Source of the DNA: Clostridia bacterium
Lineage (GTDB): Bacteria; Bacillota_E; RBS10-35; JAJYVN01
Direction: 5' to 3'
Assembly (NCBI GenBank): GCA_027335545.1
Contig: DAHWHV010000475.1
Location: forward strand, 1 to 6,589
Length of the DNA stretch: 6,589 nucleotides
The notes below the pieces were generated by a model, which did not search any database, had not been told where the DNA came from, and was given only the letters and a program-made list of their open reading frames with translations. Made by a program: the position numbers and the translations under genes. Below are positions 1-4,987 of this stretch, one piece after another (the stretch's first letter is position 1; the number at the start of each line of letters is the position of its first letter).

Positions 1-12
1 GGCGCGGCGGCG

Positions 13-38
13 CCCGCCGCAGCACCGGCGGGATTTTT
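13..38 (+). terminator. Intrinsic terminator of an upstream gene
   Basis: The arms CCCGCCG (13-19) and CGGCGGG (26-32) form a perfect 7-bp stem with a 6-base loop (CAGCAC), followed directly by ATTTTT. This is a classical Rho-independent terminator for + strand transcription, so a + strand gene very probably ends just left of the window. The 5' arm can also pair with GCGGCGG at 4-10, which would compete with the terminator stem. Confidence 0.75.
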
Positions 39-185
39 GTGACCTGGAAGGCGGAAGGGATGCAGGAATCGTCCGCGCTGCGTCCAATCCCTGGCCCGGA
101 GGCGAATGGGGGCGGTGACCCGGCCCGGAGAACGGTAGTCCTCGGGTCGACGCGGCGGAGGTTCGGGGCACGTCGCAGGGCGATG

Positions 186-211
186 TCATTGCGTATCCGG
201 TCTTATACATT
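186..211 (+). promoter_or_regulatory. Possible promoter of the lipoprotein gene
   Basis: TATACAT at 204-210 resembles a sigma-A -10 box and lies in the only AT-rich patch of the 300-base leader. No good -35 hexamer sits 16-18 bases upstream; TTGCGT at 189-194 is too close. The site is suggested mainly by local composition and by the terminator upstream and start codon downstream. A start near 216 would give a leader of about 120 bases. Confidence 0.25.
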
Positions 212-322
212 GGTCCGCCCGCCGACCCCGACCCCGGCCCCATGCGCACCGGGTGGAGCAAGCGCGAGAAGGGGGTCGGCGGAGGAGATGGCGGCAGAGA
301 TGGCGGAGGTGGGCGAGCGCGT

Positions 323-331
323 GGAGGAGAA
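323..331 (+). promoter_or_regulatory. Ribosome-binding site that fixes the lipoprotein start
   Basis: GGAGGAGAA ends seven bases before the ATG at 339, an ideal Shine-Dalgarno spacing. The in-frame ATGs at 288 and 300 are served less well: the GGAGGAG at 281-287 touches the first and lies 12 bases from the second. The start at 339 also puts the twin-arginine motif at residues 4-5, as expected for an exported protein. Confidence 0.7.
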
Positions 332-338
332 GGCGGGC

Positions 339-1085
339 ATGCTGAGTCGCCGGGGCGCGATCCGGTTGGCGGCGGGGGTGGCGGCGTTGGGCGCCGGCTC
401 CGTGGCCCTGGCCGGATGCGGGTCCGGGGTGCCGGGGGCGTACGTCGTATCGGGTGGCGGCACGCTCAGCGCGGCGAACGCCGTGACGGCCAAGCCGACG
501 ACGATGGTCTCGACGAGTGGCGGCACCTACACCCTCGTCGCCCAGGGGAACGACATCTGGGGGACGGCCGATCACTTCACGTACTACTTCGCGACCGCCA
601 CGGCGGACGGGACCTACTCGTGCAAGGTGAAGACCGAGGGGACCGCCAGCAGCGACGGCGGCTGGGCCAAGGCGGGGCTGGTGGCGCGCGAGACCGGTGA
701 CGCCAGTTCGCCCATGGTGGCCGTGCTGATCACGGACAAGAACGGGGTCGCCTTCCAGTGGCGCAAGACCTACAAGGCGGCCGAGGAGTCCTGGCCGATG
801 GCCATCGCCATCGGTGTCACCGCCCCCATCTGGCTGAAGATGGCCAAGAGCGGCAGCAACTGGACGGTCTCGTACTCGACGGACGGCAAGACCTACAACA
901 ACAAGACATCCATGTCGGTGCCCTTCACGGGCAAGACCTACCTGATCGGCTTGGCGGCGTGCTCGCACACCCCGAGCGCGAAGACGATCGACGTCTTCAC
1001 GAATGTGCAGGGCTTCAAGCCGACGATGTACGAGGATGTCAGCCCGACCAACAAGAAGGCCAACTCCTCCTCGGCCAGCGGCTAA
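339..1085 (+). CDS. Tat-exported lipoprotein with a jelly-roll (DUF1349-like) domain
   Basis: The 248-residue product starts MLSRRGAIRL, a twin-arginine motif followed by an Ala/Gly-rich hydrophobic stretch and the lipobox LAGC, with the lipid-modified Cys at residue 27. The mature protein should therefore be folded before export and anchored on the outer face of the membrane. After a Thr/Ser-rich linker (about 28-60), residues 63-226 form one beta-sandwich domain of the concanavalin-like type seen in DUF1349 proteins and as an accessory module of secreted glycosidases. Matching blocks are NDIWG (71-75), GWAKAGLVAR (108-117), GVAFQWR (136-142), a W-x-K...YSTDGKTY block (165-186) and YLIGLAACSH (201-210). 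No enzyme partner domain is present, so carbohydrate or surface binding is likelier than catalysis. Cys95 and Cys208 could form a disulphide. It is richer in Lys, Asn and Thr codons than its neighbours, which fits an exported protein but could also mean transfer. It appears to be monocistronic. Confidence 0.85.
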   Translation: MLSRRGAIRLAAGVAALGAGSVALAGCGSGVPGAYVVSGGGTLSAANAVTAKPTTMVSTSGGTYTLVAQGNDIWGTADHFTYYFATATADGTYSCKVKTEGTASSDGGWAKAGLVARETGDASSPMVAVLITDKNGVAFQWRKTYKAAEESWPMAIAIGVTAPIWLKMAKSGSNWTVSYSTDGKTYNNKTSMSVPFTGKTYLIGLAACSHTPSAKTIDVFTNVQGFKPTMYEDVSPTNKKANSSSASG

Positions 1086-1145
1086 GCGGGTCGAGGGCCG
1101 CCGAGCCGCCGCTGGGGAGGCCTCGTCCCAGGGGCCGTGGCAGGG

Positions 1146-1199
1146 GGGCAGACAGGAGGGGCGGGTCGGCCGAAGCCGGCCCGCCCCTCCTGTCTGCCC
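1146..1199 (+). terminator. 25-bp hairpin with CGAA loop, probable terminator of the lipoprotein gene
   Basis: The arm 1146-1170 pairs over its whole length with 1175-1199 around the loop CGAA (1171-1174). All 25 pairs are Watson-Crick except one U-G pair (1166 with 1179). In the opposite-strand transcript that pair would be an A-C mismatch, so the + strand RNA is favoured as the functional form. It begins 60 bases after the lipoprotein stop codon, a natural place for a terminator or 3'-end stabiliser. There is no T-run after it (GCACCGG follows), so it would be a U-less terminator or have another role. Confidence 0.55.
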
Positions 1200-1214
1200 G
1201 CACCGGTCCACCGC

Positions 1215-1330
1215 CCCGGCGTCACGGCCTTCCGACGGCGAAGGCCGCGGCCCGGGGTGTGACGCCCGGGTCGCGGCCTCGGTGTGCCTCCGCCCGGTGG
1301 CGGAGGGAGTTGGCGCGCCATCCTTGGCGC
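1215..1330 (+). other. Block of nested and tandem RNA stem-loops (possible structured RNA)
   Basis: GGCGTCAC (1218-1225) pairs with GTGACGCC (1259-1266), extended by CCC (1215-1217) with GGG (1268-1270) across a one-base bulge. Stacked inside it, GGCCTTC (1226-1232) pairs with GAAGGCC (1240-1246) around a 7-base loop, leaving a 12-base bulge at 1247-1258. Next come a perfect 8-bp hairpin, CCTCCGCC/GGCGGAGG at 1287-1306 with loop CGGT, and a 6-bp hairpin GCGCCA/TGGCGC at 1315-1330 with loop TCCT. GC-rich DNA makes chance pairing common, but nested 8+7 pairs plus an adjacent 8-bp tetraloop hairpin exceed what I would expect. I do not recognise the fold as a known RNA family. Confidence 0.35.
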
Positions 1331-1366
1331 ACCCGGTGGCCAGCCCTCTCAGGCCAGCCAACCACG

Positions 1367-1389
1367 GGCCCCCTCCTTGGGGCCTTCTT
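1367..1389 (+). terminator. Possible weak intrinsic terminator
   Basis: GGCCCC (1367-1372) pairs with GGGGCC (1379-1384) around the loop CTCCTT and is followed by TTCTT, a short T-rich tail. It would close any transcript of the structured block at 1215-1330, or catch readthrough from the lipoprotein gene. The T-tract is short, so the call is tentative. Confidence 0.35.
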
Positions 1390-1527
1390 GGGCCGCCATG
1401 GGGTCGTCGCCCCTGGGCTCGGCGGGACCGCCCAAGGGGTCGCGCGACGGGCCGGTTGGGCGCTTCGCCCGGACCTGCCCCACGCTTCTTATCGATGTCC
1501 CCCCGCCGGCGTGAGAGGGGACCGGCC

Positions 1528-1576
1528 GTTCCAGTCCAACGTTCCCCGGAGGCGTGTTCCCCCCCCCGGCGTTTCC
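1528..1576. repeat. Cluster of GTTCC words upstream of the nrnA promoter
   Basis: GTTCC occurs at 1528-1532, 1541-1545 and 1556-1560, with a near copy GTTTCC at 1571-1576. The spacing is 13, 15 and 15 bases. The complementary word GGAAC appears at 1611-1615 in the promoter inverted repeat. A nine-C run (1559-1567) lies inside the cluster. The set could be binding sites for a regulator, but the word is short. Confidence 0.3.
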
Positions 1577-1611
1577 CCACCCCGCGCTGGCCGCCCGGCC
1601 GTCCAGGCGGG

Positions 1612-1638
1612 GAACTCTGGTACAATCCACCGGAGTTC
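1612..1638 (+). promoter_or_regulatory. Extended -10 promoter of nrnA inside an operator-like inverted repeat
   Basis: TGGTACAAT at 1618-1626 is an extended -10 element: TGn, then TACAAT matching TATAAT at five of six positions. The -35 region (about 1598-1603, GCCGTC) is poor, which an extended -10 can offset. The arms GAACTCTGG (1612-1620) and CCGGAGTTC (1630-1638) are inverted repeats matching at eight of nine positions, with the -10 hexamer in the 9-base spacer. Transcription would start near 1633, inside the right arm. A repressor dimer bound here would cover the -10 and start site. The regulator is unknown. Confidence 0.6.
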
Positions 1639-1668
1639 GTGCGGGCCGGGGGGGAGGGCAGGGGCTGG

Positions 1669-2709
1669 ATGGGTGCTGACCGCTGGCCGGTTCCGGACGC
1701 GGGCGTCCTGGCTGTGCTGCGTCGCGCCGGGTCGTTCGCCGTCATCCCGCACGTCTTGCCGGATGTCGACGCGCTCGGCTCGGCGGAGGCGCTCTGTCGC
1801 CTGCTGCGCGCGGCGGGCAAGGGGGCGTGGGTCTTCGCGCCTGAGGTGCCGGACCTGTACCGCTGGGCCCTGGACCCGAGCCTGTGCGCGGACGGCGCAC
1901 CCGGTCCGGGACTGGTGCGGGTGGCGATCGACACGGCGCGCGCCGACCGCCTGCAGGTACCTGGGCCTGTGGCCGTCAACCTCGATCACCACGAGGACAA
2001 CCCGCGCTTCGCTGCCGAGGCCGATTGGGTGGAGGTGGCCCCCTCCTGCAGTTGCCTGCTGCCGCCCCTGGCCGAGGCCCTAGGCGTTTCGGTCGCCGGC
2101 GCGCTGGCCGACGCCATCTACCGCGGCCTGGTCGGCGACACGGAGTGCTTTCGCGTCAACGCCGGTCCCGAGGCCTTCCGGTGGGCCGCCTGGCTGACGG
2201 AGCGCGGGGCGGATGCCGAGGGTACGGCGGAACGCTTCTGGCGCCGCTCCCCGGGCTTCTGGGGCTACCTGGCGGCGGTGGAAGGCCTGGCCACGGAGTT
2301 GGGCGCCCCGGCCCCGTCCGGCCGGCCGGACGGGGCGCCCCAGGGGCCCTATGCCCTGCGGGTGGCGCCGATCCCGGCCGAGTTGCCGCGGCGCTTCGCC
2401 CTGCGGCCGTTTGAGAACGCCCTGCTGCCCAGCCACCTCAGCGCCCCCCCGCGCGGCGGGCTCGCCGTCCTGCAGGAGGGGGCCAGCGGCGTCCGCGTGC
2501 GCTTGCGCGGACGTGGGGTCGATGTCCTGCCGCTGGCCCATGCCCTGGGGGGGGGCGGCCACCCCCAGGCGGCCGGCGTGCAGATGGCCGGCGTCGGTCT
2601 GAGCGAGGCGCTGGCCCGCCTGCGTGCAGCCTGGATGCTGGAGGCGGGCGGGTCGGCCGAATCGGCCCCCCTGCCCGGTGATCGGTTCGGCCCCGCCGCG
2701 ATCGGTTAG
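1669..2709 (+). CDS. nrnA: NrnA-like DHH/DHHA1 phosphoesterase (oligoribonuclease / pAp phosphatase)
   Basis: NrnA enzymes degrade very short RNAs to mononucleotides and dephosphorylate pAp in the cytoplasm, using two metal ions. The 346-residue product has the family order. Motif I is H28-xx-P31-D32-V-D34-A-x-G-S38. Motif II is D88 in AIDTA. Motif III is D106-H107-H108 in NLDHHEDN. Motif IV is D157 in GLVGDTECF. The DHHA1 domain ends with GGGGHPQAAG (294-303), preceded by RLRGRGVDVLPLAHAL. Val33 replaces the usual Gly of PDGDA. A Pro/Gly-rich linker (211-227) joins the two domains and contains a perfect DNA palindrome; a tail of about 40 residues after the DHHA1 motif is poorly conserved in type. 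The ATG at 1669 has GGAGGG ten bases upstream; an in-frame GTG at 1639 lies in the promoter repeat and is less likely. Length is typical or slightly long. Related DHH proteins that cleave c-di-AMP are the main alternative. Confidence 0.85.
   Translation: MGADRWPVPDAGVLAVLRRAGSFAVIPHVLPDVDALGSAEALCRLLRAAGKGAWVFAPEVPDLYRWALDPSLCADGAPGPGLVRVAIDTARADRLQVPGPVAVNLDHHEDNPRFAAEADWVEVAPSCSCLLPPLAEALGVSVAGALADAIYRGLVGDTECFRVNAGPEAFRWAAWLTERGADAEGTAERFWRRSPGFWGYLAAVEGLATELGAPAPSGRPDGAPQGPYALRVAPIPAELPRRFALRPFENALLPSHLSAPPRGGLAVLQEGASGVRVRLRGRGVDVLPLAHALGGGGHPQAAGVQMAGVGLSEALARLRAAWMLEAGGSAESAPLPGDRFGPAAIG
2311..2336. repeat. 26-bp perfect palindrome inside nrnA
   Basis: The 13 bases 2311-2323 (GCCCCGTCCGGCC) are followed at once by their exact reverse complement (2324-2336). 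A second inverted pair, GGGCGCCCC (2301-2309) and GGGGCGCCC (2332-2340), overlaps it, so two alternative hairpins are possible. The encoded residues are the Ala/Pro/Gly linker between the DHH and DHHA1 domains. It may be a tolerated palindromic insertion or a coding-region hairpin. Confidence 0.8.
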
Positions 2710-2796
2710 GCTGAGCGGGCCGGCCCTGTGGGCACCGGGCCGAGGCCCCTGACGCGCGGCTCCCGCGACGGGTTCGAGCCCGGGGCCCCTGGATGC

Positions 2797-2835
2797 CGGT
2801 CCCCGGAATCGGTCCCCGGAAGCGAGTCCCCCGAC
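2797..2835. repeat. 13-bp tandem repeat upstream of the DUF5693 gene
   Basis: CGGTCCCCGGAA occurs at 2797-2808 and again at 2810-2821, a period of 13 bases, followed by a degenerate third copy CGAGTCCCCCGA at 2823-2834. It ends about 30 bases before the TTG start. The rest of this 157-base gap holds only a weak hairpin (CGGCCC/GGGCCG, 2721-2742) without a T-run and no recognisable promoter. Confidence 0.6.
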
Positions 2836-2845
2836 GCGTCCGCCG

Positions 2846-2863
2846 AAAGGAAAGGGATAGGGA
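2846..2863 (+). promoter_or_regulatory. Ribosome-binding region for the TTG start of the DUF5693 gene
   Basis: The purine-rich run AAAGGAAAGGG (2846-2856), followed by AGGGA (2859-2863), stands before the TTG at 2867. No ATG or GTG in frame lies between this region and the first membrane segment, so the TTG is the best start. Confidence 0.6.
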
Positions 2864-2866
2864 ACG

Positions 2867-4906
2867 TTGGGCGTCTGGTATCGCCGCATCCTCGTGCTCC
2901 TGATCGCGCTCGGGGTGTTGGCGGGGATCCCCGACGCCGCGGCCCGAGTCGCCACCGAGACCGCCAACCGCAGCGTCGAACTGGCCATGGGCCAGCACAC
3001 GTTCTCGAACCTGGCCCGGGCCGAGGCGCTGGCCCCGGCCACCCTGCTGCGGCAGATGCGCGCCGCCGGGGTGCGCGGACTCGGGGTGTCCGAGACCACG
3101 CTCTCCGGGCTGGCCAGCGCCGGACAGGCGGTCGTGCGCACGGGTGCGGCCTGGCGGGCCGACCGCGCGGCGGCTGGCGTGGCCCCCCTCGCCTTCCCCC
3201 TGCATGCCCATCACGTGTACGTCCTGGTCCGGTCGGGGTCGCTGGCCGTATGGTTGGGCGGGGCCCTCCGCGCCTCCCTCCGGCCGGGCACGCCGGTCCA
3301 TTCCCACCCCCTCGGGGGGGGGACGGTCTTCGGCCTGACCGGGAGCCTGACCCAACGGGAGGCGGTCCCGATCGGCTTTGCCCCGGGTAGCTTCGCCCTG
3401 GCCCGCAGCCTCGGGCTCGATGTCCTGCCGCGGCTGCAGGACACGCCCTGGGGACTGGGCGCCCAGGCGATCGCCGCCCTGCTGCGGCGCGTGAGCGCCG
3501 CGGGCGTGCCCGTGCACGTGATCGTCTTCGCCGGGTCGGGGGTCGGGGTGCTGGGATATCCGCACCACCTGAATCTGGTCGCGGCCTGGATGCGCCGCCA
3601 CCACCTCCTGCTGGGCGCCGTGGAGAGCCCCTCCCAACGCACCAACGTCGCTCAGCCGGGCATCCGGCGCCTCGACGCGGCCTTGGGTCAGCGGACCGTG
3701 CGCGTGTACAGCGTGCCCACCTGGCTGGTCAACAAGTACACCCACGCCTATGCCCGCACCTCGTTGATGAGCGCCGTCGTGGAGCGCAACCTCCGCGTCT
3801 TGTACGTGCACCCGTTGCTGAAGGGGCAGCACCTGGCGGCGATCAACGCCGCCTTCTACCGCTCGGTTGTCTCGACCCTGACCTCCCGCGGCTTCGTGCT
3901 GGGAACCCCGCGTCCCTTCGCCTCCATCTCCGTGCCGCTGTGGGCCAGGGTGCTGCAGACCTGGGCCGTGGTCGCGGCCGGGCTCTGGCTGTTGACCGCC
4001 CTGCTGCCGGAGTTGCGGCGCTGGGGCTGGTGGCCCCTGGTCGTGCTCGGGTTGGTCTTCGCGGGGGCCGCCGCGGCCTCGACCCGCCTGGAGCCGTTGC
4101 TGGCTGCCCTCGGGGCGGCGTCCGTCTTCGGGGGCCTGGCCGTGGTCCACGCGGCCGTTCGCTGGCGGCACTGGAGCCAGGAGCCCACACGCCCCACCTG
4201 GCCACGGCTCTGGCTGCGGGGGGTCGGGTTGGCGGTGACGATGGCGGCGATCACTGCCATCGGGGCCTATCTCGTGGCCACGCTGCTCGGGAGCACCCCC
4301 TTCCTGCTGGATTGGTCCTACTTCCGCGGCGTGAAGGTCACGTTCCTCGGCACGCCGTTCCTGGCGGCGGTGGCCTTCGCCGTCTACGTCGGCCTCTCGG
4401 CCGACGGCCCCCCCGTGCGACGGCTCTGGGACGAGCTGCGCTGGGCCGGCCGGCAGGTCGTGCTCTACCGTCACCTGTTGGCATTCCTGGTCCTGGGGGC
4501 GATCGGCGGCTACTACCTGCTGCGCAGCGGCAACGTCGCCTCCTCGCTGGTGCCCTCCATCGAGCTGCGCGAACGGGACCTCCTGGCCAACTTCTTCACA
4601 TACCGGCCCCTAGAGAAGGAGTTCCTGGTCGGCTACCCGGCGATCCTGCTGCTGCCGCTGTGCGCCGCCTGGCGCCAGCGCTGGGGCTACCTGGTGCTGC
4701 TGCTGGGGGCGGCGGTCGGGCAGGTGTCGATCATCGACGCCTTCGTGACGCTGCGCACGCCCCTGCTCAACTCCGCCCTGCGCGAGACCTACGGCCTGCT
4801 GCTGGGGATCGGCACGGGCACCCTCGGCCTCGCCGCGGTGGCGCTGTTGCTGTGGTGGTTGGTGCCGCGGCGCAACGGGTCGCCCGGAGTCCCAGGGTCC
4901 GGGTGA
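2867..4906 (+). CDS. DUF5693 family multi-pass membrane protein
   Basis: The 679-residue product is a full-length member of DUF5693, a Bacillota family without a proven function. An N-terminal membrane segment (about 6-22) is followed by a roughly 330-residue extracytoplasmic domain. This carries SETTLSGL (75-82), the turn GLTGSLTQREAVPIGFAP (156-173), VIVFAGSGVGVLGYP (218-232), and a signature ending VVERNLRVLYVHPLL (304-318). About nine further hydrophobic segments occupy 360-667. Between them lie the family motifs YYLLRSGN (549-556), YRPLEKEFLVGYP (579-591) and TLRTPLLNSALRETYGLLLG (628-647). Homologues, as I recall, often neighbour the cell-wall pyruvyltransferase gene csaB, which hints at an envelope role; no such neighbour is seen here. 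Start is TTG. Three consecutive Gly codons (G150-G152) form a nine-G tract at 3314-3322. The protein begins 157 bases after nrnA and ends 81 bases before the USP gene. Confidence 0.85.
   Translation: MGVWYRRILVLLIALGVLAGIPDAAARVATETANRSVELAMGQHTFSNLARAEALAPATLLRQMRAAGVRGLGVSETTLSGLASAGQAVVRTGAAWRADRAAAGVAPLAFPLHAHHVYVLVRSGSLAVWLGGALRASLRPGTPVHSHPLGGGTVFGLTGSLTQREAVPIGFAPGSFALARSLGLDVLPRLQDTPWGLGAQAIAALLRRVSAAGVPVHVIVFAGSGVGVLGYPHHLNLVAAWMRRHHLLLGAVESPSQRTNVAQPGIRRLDAALGQRTVRVYSVPTWLVNKYTHAYARTSLMSAVVERNLRVLYVHPLLKGQHLAAINAAFYRSVVSTLTSRGFVLGTPRPFASISVPLWARVLQTWAVVAAGLWLLTALLPELRRWGWWPLVVLGLVFAGAAAASTRLEPLLAALGAASVFGGLAVVHAAVRWRHWSQEPTRPTWPRLWLRGVGLAVTMAAITAIGAYLVATLLGSTPFLLDWSYFRGVKVTFLGTPFLAAVAFAVYVGLSADGPPVRRLWDELRWAGRQVVLYRHLLAFLVLGAIGGYYLLRSGNVASSLVPSIELRERDLLANFFTYRPLEKEFLVGYPAILLLPLCAAWRQRWGYLVLLLGAAVGQVSIIDAFVTLRTPLLNSALRETYGLLLGIGTGTLGLAAVALLLWWLVPRRNGSPGVPGSG
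3421..3443. repeat. Inverted repeat within the DUF5693 gene
   Basis: TGTCCTGC (3421-3428) and GCAGGACA (3436-3443) are perfect 8-bp inverted repeats with a 7-base spacer. They lie in coding sequence (LDVLPRLQDTP), and the left arm shares its bases with another DVLP-coding stretch at 2521-2528 in nrnA. Probably a coding coincidence. Confidence 0.4.
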
Positions 4907-4987
4907 ACGCCCTGTCCGGCCCCCCGTGCACGCCCGCGGCGCCTCCGCCGTACCCTGGCGGGGAGTCGGGGCGGGGGGGGCTGGGCG

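Larger units (their letters stand above)
39..338. other. Non-coding region before the lipoprotein gene
   Basis: A reading frame is open through this stretch in phase with the lipoprotein, but its predicted peptide is Arg/Pro/Gly-rich and resembles no protein, and it would begin with a GTG directly after the terminator T-run. I read the stretch as untranslated. It holds one AT-rich patch around 186-211 that may be a promoter and the purine-rich ribosome-binding sequence at 323-331. I see no repeat, riboswitch consensus or small gene with its own Shine-Dalgarno site. Confidence 0.6.
1086..1668. other. Long structured non-coding region between the lipoprotein gene and nrnA
   Basis: This 583-base gap has no protein I can support: the open frames here give low-complexity Pro/Arg/Gly peptides without start sites. 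In order it holds a 25-bp hairpin (1146-1199), a nested stem structure and two tetraloop hairpins (1215-1330), a terminator-like hairpin (1367-1389), smaller palindromes (1400-1413, 1439-1448, 1458-1470), a cluster of GTTCC words with a C9 tract (1528-1576) and the nrnA promoter with its inverted repeat (1612-1638). No tRNA, and no classical riboswitch consensus that I recognise. Confidence 0.7.

Noticed and set aside
1311..1320. Ten-base palindrome TGGCGCGCCA
   Set aside because: Short self-complementary GC words are frequent in this composition; it is better explained as part of the hairpin at 1315-1330.
1421..1432. T-box-like word GGCGGGACCGCC
   Set aside because: A T-box needs UGGNACC to pair with the tRNA end; here the sequence reads CGGGACC, and no specifier stem or following terminator with a T-run is arranged as in T-box leaders.
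1003..1668. N-terminal extension of the nrnA frame through the intergenic region
   Set aside because: It would overlap the lipoprotein gene and translate the hairpins and promoter into Pro/Arg-rich sequence; the ATG at 1669 has a proper ribosome-binding site and gives the normal family length.
186..1979. Long open frame on the minus strand (597 codons) across the lipoprotein gene and the gap
   Set aside because: Its peptide is Arg/Gly/Pro-rich without domain character, it is antisense to a recognisable lipoprotein, and long chance frames are normal at this GC content.
2769..2782. tRNA-like T-arm, CGGGTTCGAGCCCG
   Set aside because: No matching acceptor strand, D-arm or anticodon arm exists at the right distance upstream; the bases after it (GGGCCCCT) find no 5' partner.
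2438..4474. Minus-strand open frame of 678 codons opposite nrnA and the DUF5693 gene
   Set aside because: The plus-strand frames carry clear family motifs; the antisense peptide is Gln/Gly/Arg/Pro low complexity.
4942..4962. Hairpin CTCCGCC/GGCGGGG in the gap before the USP gene as a terminator
   Set aside because: The stem is short with a wobble pair and is followed by a G-run, not T residues, so it does not support termination between the DUF5693 and USP genes.
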